Source: JBBIJH01 sp037446075
Lineage (GTDB): Bacteria; Bacteroidota; Ignavibacteria; UBA10030; JAHEZR01
DNA length: 7,324 nt
Reading direction: 5' to 3'
Assembly (NCBI GenBank): GCA_037446075.1
Contig: JBBIJH010000137.1
Span: 1 to 7,324, forward strand
The notes under the pieces are model-generated. The model was given only the letters and a program-made list of their open reading frames with translations. It searched no databases and had not been told where the DNA came from. Of this stretch, positions 1-6,525 are shown in pieces (within the stretch, counting starts at the first letter, position 1; every line of letters begins with the position of its first letter). Position numbers and translations under genes: made by a program.

Positions 1-1
1 G

Positions 2-553
2 GATCTTGCACACAAGTTTGGGGCAACACTCGTTATCCCCTTTGGTTTTGCACGTTCGGAGGTAAACGATACAGATGAACTTCGACGCGTCGTGGAGGTG
101 TTTCGGTCCGCCGCCGACGTCGCCGAGAAAGAGGGCATGATGCTCGCAGTGGAGAACGAGCCTGGCTTCTGGGCGGACACAGGGATGAATACTGCGAAAT
201 TGCTGGCCGCGGTCAACTCCCAGTACTTGAGAGCAAATTGGGATCCGGCAAACGCGCTCGGCGCCGAACCGTTTCCTTACCCTTCCGGTTATGAGGCACT
301 GAAGGACTGGGTAGTCAATTTACACGTGAAGGACGCTGAGAAAAACTCTACGCTGGCATGCGTCCCGGTAGGCGAGGGGAAGATTAAGTGGGAAGATCAG
401 CTTCGCGCGGTAGTCAGGGATGGAAAACTCAAACGTGTCACCATCGAGACGCACTGTCTTCCTCTCATCGAAAAGTCAAGAAAGAATGTCGACACGGTGG
501 CTCGCATATTGAAAAAAATTGAACAGGAACAGGCGAGAGGTAAGGGGGTGTGA
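2..553 (+). CDS. Sugar phosphate isomerase/epimerase family protein (AP-endonuclease-2 TIM barrel), 5' partial
   Basis: The frame is open from base 2, so the gene starts upstream of the window; the GTG at 92 is internal, since the preceding residues (GATLVIPFGF) read as a TIM-barrel strand. About 183 C-terminal residues are visible. The four metal-binding positions typical of this family can be placed: Glu51 of the fragment (in VENEPGF), Asp81 (in NWDPAN), His108 (in NLHVKD) and Glu149 (in TIETH). Their order and spacing are close to the Glu-Asp-His-Glu set of the divalent-metal keto-sugar epimerases. Family members isomerise or epimerise keto-sugars; relatives such as YcjR act on 3-keto-glycosides, and others are hydroxypyruvate or inosose enzymes, so the substrate cannot be named. 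No signal peptide can be judged because the N-terminus is missing. It is followed by a glycosidase, a flavin reductase and a Gfo/Idh/MocA dehydrogenase, which supports a role in sugar or glycoside breakdown. Family assignment is strong; the exact reaction is unknown. Confidence 0.88.
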   Translation, partial: DLAHKFGATLVIPFGFARSEVNDTDELRRVVEVFRSAADVAEKEGMMLAVENEPGFWADTGMNTAKLLAAVNSQYLRANWDPANALGAEPFPYPSGYEALKDWVVNLHVKDAEKNSTLACVPVGEGKIKWEDQLRAVVRDGKLKRVTIETHCLPLIEKSRKNVDTVARILKKIEQEQARGKGV

Positions 554-683
554 GTGGCTCTGATCCCACCTGGGGGAACTCACCCGAATCATTTCTACAT
601 CTTCTTCCAATACTCGGTGGTACGGTAACTGAGAATCCAGTCTTTAACCCGCGGCAATTGGAACAAACGGAAGCTCCAAAAGT
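554..683. other. Spacer between isomerase and glycosidase genes; no clear signal
   Basis: This 130 bp spacer is the longest in the window. A short inverted repeat (GTGAGT at 550-555, ACTCAC at 578-583) overlaps the stop codon of the isomerase gene, but its 22-base loop is long and no T-run follows, so it is not a convincing terminator. No promoter matched a consensus well. The frame for the downstream glycosidase opens only after a TAA at 645-647, so that gene cannot start further upstream. The gap is large enough to hold a separate promoter for the downstream genes, but nothing seen proves one. Confidence 0.5.
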
Positions 684-2864
684 ATGAGTGCCTACGACCA
701 GAAAAAATACCAGAGTCTCCTCGACGCGAGCGTAGCTCTCACATCTCTTTCTGAAAAACCACGAACCCCGGACGCCCGAAGTCTAGCTCAATGCCCTCAC
801 ATTGACTACCAGACCGTAGGCGAAGGGTTGGAATACTTCTTTCTTGGAAACGGCCTCATCCAGGCAGCTATCCAGTACTCGAGCAATCCAGCCTCAGGGA
901 CAGTCTTGGGCCTTCTCCTGATGCATCCCGAACACTTTGCGAGGAAGAGCAGCACATTCCTGTACCATCCCGAGACGGGGATAGAGCGGACGATGATGAC
1001 CGTCATCATCAATGACAGGCTGTACTATCCGAAAGCGGGTGCGTTGGAGGTACACTGGGAGTACCCGAGTGAGATCCCGACAGTGGTCGCTGAATGGAAA
1101 GCGGGGCGATGTTCAGTTCGAGAAGAATTCTGGTGTCCGATGGGGGCACCTGTGCTAATCAGAACGGTGCGGGTGAAAAATAATTCACCCCGACCGCTAA
1201 CCGGACAGGCTCGTACGATGCTCTATCCTAATCCCATGTTTTTTGATGAACAGTATGAACATCGGGAAAAGAGCAGGCTTGAAGCACGAGGCCATCTCCG
1301 ATTGTTAATGTCATCGCTGGAGCGTGCCGACGCCCATGACCGATGGATCACGGTTCCGTTCGGGGACCTCGAGAAGGGCGCGGAGAGTCGGGCCACTATT
1401 TTCTATAGCCTCAATGCGAAGCCCATTCAAGTTTCCAGAAAGCTGATCATACAGCTCAGGAAGAAAACGTCGGAGTACTGGAAGTCCACCGCAACTTTTC
1501 AGGCGGATAGAATTCTGGATCATCTTTTCCGTACATCAAAGAGCGGTCTCTTCGCTTCGGTCTCCAAGTCCGGAAAAATGGATTCGGGAATCTGGCAATA
1601 CAACCAGGAGTGGGTTCGCGATCAATGTATGGTCGTGACAGCGCTGGCAATGTCAGCGCAGACGAAGCTAGCGAGAGCGTTACTCGAGAGGATGATGGAA
1701 AAGATGGTGAGCACTGAAGGGATCACACTCGAGTCAAGCCGGTGGCGCGGTCCTGATCTTTATGAGCTGGATCAGAATGGTGAGCTACTGTATGCGCACG
1801 GGATGTATTGGCGCTGGTCGGGAGACGATTCACTCATCAAGAAGTATTGGAAGAAAATCGTCGCTGTCGCCGATTTTCCGTTGCGGGACGAGTTCTGGGA
1901 TCACGACAGCGGGTTGCTTTGTAATGCTCGAGAATTCTGGGAACGCTCAGCGCCGCATGGAGTCCGCGAAGGGTATGAATTGGCTTATCAGCTTTGGTGC
2001 TCTATCGGCCTGAAACACGCTGCAGAGATAGCGAAGTTTATGAACAGAAGGGACCTTGAGGAAAAATGGGCGGCCGCAAGTGAAAAGCTCCGTCATGCGA
2101 TGCTCACGAATCCAAGGTTTGCACTGATCGACGGCGGAAGGATGATCAAACGCCGGCTTGTGACCGGGGAGGTCCAAACAGTGTTGACCCCGCCGGACCG
2201 CTCAGCGATGCCCCCATGTTTCCAGCTGGCGACAGAAGAACTCGCTTACTGCGAGCCTGACACGGAGGAGGCTCTTCCGATCGTCCTGGAACTTGTTCCG
2301 CCAAACAGCGGACTGGCGCGGAATACCATGATGGAGATCGAGAAGCTCTGGAATCAGAGGTGGGACTCGGGAGGGTACGCACGTTACAATGTTAGCTCTG
2401 AGCCAGACTCACCGGGGCCGTGGCCTTTTCCAACGATGTTCGTGGCTCGTGCATACTTGGAAATGGGCGAGCATGAAAAAGTGTGGCGCGCGCTGGAGTG
2501 GCTGTACAACGTTCAGGGAGGCAAAGGCGGAACATGGTTCGAAGTTTACTGCAATCGGCCGGTCCCGCCCCTTCCGCCAGTGGGGGTGACGCCGTGGAAC
2601 TGGGCCGAGGTATTGATCTTCTTCGTGCATCATCTTCTCGGCGTACGGCCGGGAGAGAAGGAACTTGTCATCCGGCCAAAGCTTTTGTCCGGCCTAAAAG
2701 AAGTAAAAGCTAGGGTGAATGTCCGTGGGAAATGGATCTCGCTCCACGTTAAGAGAGGGAGGAAGAAAGAAGCGCGAGTCGATGGGAAGAAGTTCAAGCT
2801 CTTCAAAAGGACTCTCACCATGCCTGATCCCAAGCAGGACGCGAAGATCGAGATGACGGTCTAG
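684..2864 (+). CDS. GH15-like (alpha/alpha)6-barrel glycoside hydrolase
   Basis: The predicted protein is 726 residues with no signal peptide or membrane segment, so it is probably cytosolic. It has three regions: an N-terminal beta-rich domain (about 40-250), an (alpha/alpha)6 barrel (about 270-650) and a short C-terminal beta domain (about 655-726). Glucoamylase/glucodextranase-like signatures are NQEWVRD at 307-313, AREFWERS with Glu420 followed by a helix, and a C-terminal GTWFE...TPWNWAEV block with Glu620 and Trp640. By analogy with GH15, Glu420 would be the general acid and Glu620 the general base; this is inferred from motif position, not alignment. Inverting hydrolysis of an alpha-glycoside is the likely reaction. 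ATG 684 is the first start after the upstream in-frame TAA; GGAAG about 10 bases before it is a weak ribosome site. Residues 685-709 form a strongly basic tail. The gene ends with TAG, 8 bp before the next gene, implying co-transcription. Clan-level call is firm; family number and substrate are not, and GH65/GH94-like clan relatives are alternatives. Confidence 0.8.
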   Translation: MSAYDQKKYQSLLDASVALTSLSEKPRTPDARSLAQCPHIDYQTVGEGLEYFFLGNGLIQAAIQYSSNPASGTVLGLLLMHPEHFARKSSTFLYHPETGIERTMMTVIINDRLYYPKAGALEVHWEYPSEIPTVVAEWKAGRCSVREEFWCPMGAPVLIRTVRVKNNSPRPLTGQARTMLYPNPMFFDEQYEHREKSRLEARGHLRLLMSSLERADAHDRWITVPFGDLEKGAESRATIFYSLNAKPIQVSRKLIIQLRKKTSEYWKSTATFQADRILDHLFRTSKSGLFASVSKSGKMDSGIWQYNQEWVRDQCMVVTALAMSAQTKLARALLERMMEKMVSTEGITLESSRWRGPDLYELDQNGELLYAHGMYWRWSGDDSLIKKYWKKIVAVADFPLRDEFWDHDSGLLCNAREFWERSAPHGVREGYELAYQLWCSIGLKHAAEIAKFMNRRDLEEKWAAASEKLRHAMLTNPRFALIDGGRMIKRRLVTGEVQTVLTPPDRSAMPPCFQLATEELAYCEPDTEEALPIVLELVPPNSGLARNTMMEIEKLWNQRWDSGGYARYNVSSEPDSPGPWPFPTMFVARAYLEMGEHEKVWRALEWLYNVQGGKGGTWFEVYCNRPVPPLPPVGVTPWNWAEVLIFFVHHLLGVRPGEKELVIRPKLLSGLKEVKARVNVRGKWISLHVKRGRKKEARVDGKKFKLFKRTLTMPDPKQDAKIEMTV

Positions 2865-2872
2865 CCGGTCGC

Positions 2873-4342
2873 ATGGGTATGTCCCAGCGCTTCTTCACAT
2901 ATCGTACACTCGACGAGATCAAAGCTGATGTGGAAAGACTCGGCCTTGACATCACTTTTGAGACAGAGATCGACTACGTCTCGCATCCCGTGAAGGTGGG
3001 GGGATTGACCGCTGGCAACTCACTCGGGATCCATCCGATGGAGGGGTGCGATGGGACTCTGGACGGAAAACCAGGGGAACTTACTTTCCGACGTTGGGAA
3101 CGCTTTGGACGCGGTGGCGCAAAGCTGATCTGGGGGGAGGCGACTGCTGTCGTGCCCGAAGGTCGAATGAATCCACGTCAACTTCTTCTAAAAGTGGAGA
3201 ACGCCTCCTCTTTCAGGGAATTGCTTCAGCGAACGAGGCAAGCTCATCGGGAAGAGTTTGGCCGTGACGATGATCTCATCGTGGGTTTACAGTTAACGCA
3301 CTCGGGCCGTTACTCATATCAGCGACCGATGCTGGTATATCACAATCCATTGGTCGATAAGGTCACTTATCTCGACAAAAAGGCCGGAGTCACAATTCCG
3401 CCCGACTATCCATTGGTGAGCGACGAGTATCTGGAGCAGCTCGAAGAGAAGTTCGTTGCAGCGGCGAAGCTGGCGTATGAGATCGGCTTCGATTTTGTGG
3501 ACATCAAGCAATGTCATTCCTACTTGCTCTCGGAGCTTCTCGGTGCGACATTGCGCGATGGAAAGTACGGCGGTACGTTCGATAATAGAACGCGTTTCAT
3601 TCGGAATGTCCTGAGGAAGCTTCGTGCCGAGCTGAGGGCGGGAGTCTTCATCGCTTCTCGAATCAACGTCTTCGATGGGATTCCTTTCCGGAAGGACCCA
3701 GTCACGGGCGACGGGAAGCCTTTCGCATATCCGATCCCTTACACATATGGTGGCTTCGGTATTGATCCTAGCGATCCCGTGCGACCCAATCTTACTGAGC
3801 CGATAATGCTTGTACGTACTTTGGTAGAAGGGGGTGTCCAGCTCGTGAACGTATCCATGGGCAGTCCGTATTACAACATGCACTACGGGAGGCCGTTCGA
3901 ACGTGCACCTGTCGATGGGTACGAATCCCCCGAGCATCCACTCGTCGGGGTAGACCGACATTTCCGTCTGACAGCGCAAATCCAGGAGGCGTTTCCAGAT
4001 CTTGTGGTTGTTGGTACTGGCTACAGCTGGCTGCGGGAGTTTCTCTTACCCGCTGCCGAATCGAACCTGCGCCGCAGACGTGTGACGATGGTGGCCGTGG
4101 GTCGAGGCGCGATTGCTTACCCCGAGTATGCGAAAGATGCGCTTAGGAAGAGAGCTCTCGATAGGAACAAGGTTTGCTTGGCCGTAAGCTACTGTACGGC
4201 GTTGATGCGTTCGAAGGACAATGAGCTGGGCCAATACCCGGCTGGTTGCGTGCCGCGTGACGATCTTTATGCATCCATCTATAAAGAGATGCTGACAAAA
4301 CGGAAAACAAAGGCCGCCGTCACAAAAGAAGGGGCAGGCTAA
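2873..4342 (+). CDS. Old-Yellow-Enzyme-family NADH:flavin oxidoreductase with Lys/His active-site variant
   Basis: The 489-residue protein is an FMN TIM barrel. Family motifs in order are GNSLGIHPMEG (48-58), GGAKLIWGEATAV (81-93), LQLTHSGR (139-146), a GFDFVDIKQCHSYLL block (205-219), YGGTFDNRTRF (232-242), GTGYSW (381-386) and VAVGRGAIAYPEYA (407-420), the last two being the phosphate-binding loops for FMN. OYE enzymes reduce C=C bonds conjugated to a carbonyl using NAD(P)H. The usual His-x-x-His/Asn substrate-binding pair reads Lys212-x-x-His215 here. Cys435, Cys441 and Cys459 lie where 2,4-dienoyl-CoA-reductase-type members bind a 4Fe-4S cluster, but a fourth cysteine appears to be missing (Val438). 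Unlike FadH, no C-terminal NAD(P)H-binding flavoprotein domain follows. ATG 2879 is an equally possible start; neither has a clear Shine-Dalgarno. It lies 8 bp after the glycosidase and 7 bp before the dehydrogenase, so it probably acts on an unsaturated keto-sugar or aglycone (inference). Family certain, substrate unknown. Confidence 0.9.
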   Translation: MGMSQRFFTYRTLDEIKADVERLGLDITFETEIDYVSHPVKVGGLTAGNSLGIHPMEGCDGTLDGKPGELTFRRWERFGRGGAKLIWGEATAVVPEGRMNPRQLLLKVENASSFRELLQRTRQAHREEFGRDDDLIVGLQLTHSGRYSYQRPMLVYHNPLVDKVTYLDKKAGVTIPPDYPLVSDEYLEQLEEKFVAAAKLAYEIGFDFVDIKQCHSYLLSELLGATLRDGKYGGTFDNRTRFIRNVLRKLRAELRAGVFIASRINVFDGIPFRKDPVTGDGKPFAYPIPYTYGGFGIDPSDPVRPNLTEPIMLVRTLVEGGVQLVNVSMGSPYYNMHYGRPFERAPVDGYESPEHPLVGVDRHFRLTAQIQEAFPDLVVVGTGYSWLREFLLPAAESNLRRRRVTMVAVGRGAIAYPEYAKDALRKRALDRNKVCLAVSYCTALMRSKDNELGQYPAGCVPRDDLYASIYKEMLTKRKTKAAVTKEGAG

Positions 4343-4349
4343 GAAAGAC

Positions 4350-5372
4350 ATGATGGAACAGCGGGCCACAGAACGCATCCAAGTAGGACAGGCGGGAGTC
4401 GGAAGCCATGGCCGCACGATCCGAACTGCAATCGCCAAGAGTCGGAACCTGCAATTGGCGGTCTGTTATGATGTAAACCGCGATGAAGCGGAACTCGTCT
4501 CGCGGGAATTGGGTTGTCGGGTCGCTGAGAGTTTTGAAGATCTGATCTCATCGGAGGATGTGGCAGGGATCGTACTGGTGACCCCAAACCACCTGCATTC
4601 CCCTCAGACAATCGCGGCACTCGAAAAGGGGAAGCACGTCTTCGTCGAGAAACCCATTTCGACGACCGTAGCCGAAGCATTAGAGATGGTTGAGAAGGCC
4701 AAGAAGCTCGGCCTAACTCTGCAGGTGGGTCACAACACTCGGAAGAAGCAAGCAGTTAGGAAAGCGAGAGCACTCATTGACGAGGGCAGGCTTGGGAAGA
4801 TTGTGGCTGTGGAGTCGAACGTCTCCTACAATGCCGGACTCACGCCATCGTACCCGAGGTGGAAGGTCGAGCGCAACAAGTGCCCATTGCTGCCGATGAC
4901 ACAGCTTGGGATTCACTTCGTGGATGCTTTCCACTATCTCGTCGGGCCAATCCGTCGTGTCCACTGTTTCGCCCGACATGCTGCAATGAACGAAGACGTG
5001 TACGACAGCACAGCCGCATTGCTGGAGTTTGAATCCGGAGTGATTGGGACGATAACCTCCCATTACGTCACTCCTGCTGTGTTTGAGATCCGTGTCTCCG
5101 GGACGGAAGGAGTCGTGACGATGTTCAACGAATCACTGCGGCTCGAAGTCGACAAAGGGGGAAAACAGGCGCGGGAGAGATACGATTACTCCAGCGAAGG
5201 ACTCTCTAGCTTTATTCTTGAGATGGAGGAGTTCGGAGATTGCATCGCATATGGAAAAATTCCGGAGACTGACGGATCAGTCGGTTTGCAGTCACTCGCC
5301 GTCGTCGAAGCAATGACGAGGTCGGTCGAGACGGGTAGAACCGTTGAAGTGGTCGAAGTATTGGGAAAATGA
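4350..5372 (+). CDS. Gfo/Idh/MocA-family NAD(P)-dependent oxidoreductase
   Basis: The 340-residue protein has the usual family length. Its N-terminal Rossmann fold shows the dinucleotide loop GQAGVGSHG (13-21), an acidic residue at the end of strand 2 (Asp41, favouring NAD over NADP), TPNHLH (78-83) and the hallmark EKP at 100-102 with catalytic-site Lys101. The C-terminal alpha/beta domain contains QLGIHFVD (185-192) with His189, the usual catalytic histidine; the Asp normally four residues before it is Gln185 here. Family members oxidise or reduce sugar hydroxyl/keto groups, including inositols and the C3 of glycosides. No signal peptide or Tat motif is present, so it is cytosolic. ATG codons at 4350 and 4353 are both possible starts; AAGAAAG just upstream is a weak ribosome site. 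It sits 7 bp after the flavin reductase and is part of the same transcription unit. It may make the keto-sugar on which neighbouring enzymes work (inference). Confidence 0.92.
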   Translation: MMEQRATERIQVGQAGVGSHGRTIRTAIAKSRNLQLAVCYDVNRDEAELVSRELGCRVAESFEDLISSEDVAGIVLVTPNHLHSPQTIAALEKGKHVFVEKPISTTVAEALEMVEKAKKLGLTLQVGHNTRKKQAVRKARALIDEGRLGKIVAVESNVSYNAGLTPSYPRWKVERNKCPLLPMTQLGIHFVDAFHYLVGPIRRVHCFARHAAMNEDVYDSTAALLEFESGVIGTITSHYVTPAVFEIRVSGTEGVVTMFNESLRLEVDKGGKQARERYDYSSEGLSSFILEMEEFGDCIAYGKIPETDGSVGLQSLAVVEAMTRSVETGRTVEVVEVLGK

Positions 5373-5447
5373 AATATGTGCCTGGGGCGAACAAGCGCTC
5401 TCCTGACTCCGGTTAACTTGTAAGATAAATTCAGGCAGGATAGAAGG
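5373..5447. other. Spacer between dehydrogenase and propeller genes
   Basis: This 75 bp gap separates the cytosolic enzyme genes from the exported-protein genes. I found no hairpin followed by a T-run. An AT-rich patch (TTGTAAGATAAATT, 5418-5431) could be part of a promoter, but no matching upstream element stands out. The only signal I would use is AGGA at 5437-5440, a ribosome site for the TTG start at 5448. Confidence 0.4.
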
Positions 5448-6164
5448 TTGTCCGGGTCTCAACGAAAGGCTACAATTCACAAACTCATCGTGTTCAGCTT
5501 TATCCTCTTGGTTCACCTCGGTGTGGCGGTTCTATCGTTCCTGATGCAGGCGCACCCTGTTGCCTCGACCCTCTATGCCTGCGTCATCAGCAACACATCC
5601 TACACGGTCGGGAGGCAGAACCCGATGACGGGGCTGTTTTGCACCACAGACGGGGGGAAAGAATGGCATCACCTCGGCTGGGAAAACGGCCGGCCATTCA
5701 GCATGGCGCTCGACCCGTCGTCGAAGCCTCCGACCATTTATCTCGCCGCTGGCAACGGTGTTCTGAAATCCGCAGATGGCGGCGCGACGTGGGCCATCAA
5801 AACCGGATGGGAGATCACCGAGGTCCAAAAGGTAACAATCGATCCGAAGGACCCGAAGATCCTTTACATCGCGACGCCGTATGGCATTTGGAAAAGTTCG
5901 GATGCGGGTGAAAGCTGGATCAGGAAAACTAGGGGTCTGAAAGAAGTTCGCGATACCTTTATCACCTCCGTTATCGTCGACCGCACGAAGACTTCACGCG
6001 TCCTCATCAGTACAGAGAACGGGGTGTTCGAAAGTAGGAAAGGCGGGGACTTTTGGCGGCCGATCGGACTCCAGAACAAGCGTGTCCGGAGGATGATCGA
6101 CAATCCGAGAAACCCACGCGAACTTATCGCAGGTACGGAAGACAATGGGGTGTTCCGGTCGTAG
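5448..6164 (+). CDS. Exported Asp-box beta-propeller protein, N-terminal part ending at an in-frame TAG
   Basis: The TTG at 5448 is preferred as start: AGGA at 5437-5440 lies 7 bases upstream, the frame is closed by TAA at 5421, and only this start gives the full export signal. Basic residues (Arg6, Lys7, Lys12) precede a hydrophobic stretch at 13-33, with a possible signal peptidase site after Ala-Ser (39-40); the long hydrophobic core could also be a membrane anchor. The rest is repeated blades of roughly 40-55 residues with Asp-box motifs (S/T-x-D-x-G-x-x-W) at 66, 108 and 150, and a decayed one at 196 (Lys for Asp). Such repeats occur in VPS10/sortilin-like, Ycf48-like and xyloglucanase-type propellers. 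Translation stops at TAG 6162-6164 inside the fifth repeat, leaving 238 residues and about four and a half blades, too few to close a ring. The same frame continues with matching repeats to 6497. Binding or enzymatic role unknown; a glycan-related function is suggested only by context. Confidence 0.75.
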   Translation: MSGSQRKATIHKLIVFSFILLVHLGVAVLSFLMQAHPVASTLYACVISNTSYTVGRQNPMTGLFCTTDGGKEWHHLGWENGRPFSMALDPSSKPPTIYLAAGNGVLKSADGGATWAIKTGWEITEVQKVTIDPKDPKILYIATPYGIWKSSDAGESWIRKTRGLKEVRDTFITSVIVDRTKTSRVLISTENGVFESRKGGDFWRPIGLQNKRVRRMIDNPRNPRELIAGTEDNGVFRS

Positions 6165-6494
6165 GATGGAGGAAAATCCTGGAAGGCATTGAACTCGGGA
6201 TTGGAGCACCAGACGATTTATGCTCTCGCTTACGATCCTGGCAATCCGAGGACAATCTTTGTCGGTGGATATCAGACTGGCGTCTACAAATCGATCGATG
6301 GGGGAAAAAGTTGGAAGAACTCCTCGCATGGCCTCACAAATCTCGATGTCCACTCGATCGTCGTCTCCCCAACGGATTCGAGAGTTGTCTTCGTTGGGAC
6401 GGTCGGAGGCGGTGTATTTCGCAGCGACGATGGGGGTCAATCGTGGTACCACATTGGATTGGCGAGTTCTCACGTCTGGGAGCTGGTGATCGAC
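5568..6494 (+). repeat. Seven tandem beta-propeller blade repeats (protein level)
   Basis: Counting from the TTG start and treating the TAG as one residue, blades begin near codons 41, 96, 138, 184, 224, 268 and 312 (bases 5568, 5733, 5859, 5997, 6117, 6249 and 6381). Each has the order: small-hydrophobic strand (TLY, TIY, ILY, RVL, REL, TIF, VVF), a Gly-Val/Ile/Leu strand, an Asp-box ending in Trp, then an [I/V]xxDP-type strand. The repeats have diverged at DNA level. Seven blades with a split first/last blade match a normal closed propeller. Confidence 0.8.
6162..6164 (+). other. In-frame TAG (amber) inside the fifth Asp-box of the propeller gene
   Basis: The codons read V-F-R-S-TAG-D-G-G-K-S-W. 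Every other repeat has one arbitrary residue (Thr, Ala, Ser, Arg, Ile or Asp) in the place of the TAG, and the frame before and after is the same. The third repeat has TCG at this position, and TCG to TAG is one base change. The glycosidase gene in this window ends naturally with TAG, so TAG is a normal stop here and genome-wide reassignment is unlikely. Confidence 0.85.
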
Positions 6495-6497
6495 TAA
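6165..6497 (+). pseudogene. C-terminal part of the Asp-box propeller, separated by the TAG
   Basis: These 110 codons continue the same frame as the 5448 gene without a break. They hold the rest of the fifth Asp-box (DGGKSW) and two more complete ones (SIDGGKSW and SDDGGQSW), each with the blade strands VYALAYDP-like, TIFVGG and VVFVGT. The end, HVWELVID followed by TAA, is the strand that normally precedes a TLY strand, and TLYACV begins the first blade of the N-terminal part, so the two halves close a seven-bladed ring. There is no ATG or GTG near the start of this piece; TTG codons at 6189 and 6198 are the first candidates, with GGAAGG just before 6189, but re-initiation would give a cytosolic fragment without export signal. 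I read it as the remainder of one gene broken by a nonsense change, unless the TAG is read through or is a sequencing error. Confidence 0.75.
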
Positions 6498-6525
6498 GAG
6501 AGATAGATTGACTGGACAAACCTCA

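Noticed and set aside
550..583. GTGAGT/ACTCAC inverted repeat at the end of the isomerase gene as a terminator
   Set aside because: Only six pairs with a long loop, and no run of T follows.
554..628. In-frame extension of 24 codons after the TGA of the isomerase gene, as possible readthrough
   Set aside because: The protein already ends in a normal helix and charged tail; the extension has no family feature.
3314..3979. Long open frame (221 codons) on the - strand inside the flavin oxidoreductase gene
   Set aside because: It lies wholly inside a gene with strong family motifs on the + strand, has no recognisable domain and no ribosome site; it is a by-product of codon bias.
5418..5431. AT-rich patch before the propeller gene as a promoter
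   Set aside because: No paired upstream element at a fitting distance, and no match to a known consensus good enough to claim.
6053..6511. Open frame of 152 codons in another + frame spanning the TAG
   Set aside because: Considered as evidence for a frameshift around the TAG, but the repeats before and after are in the same frame and the alternative frame encodes no blade motifs.
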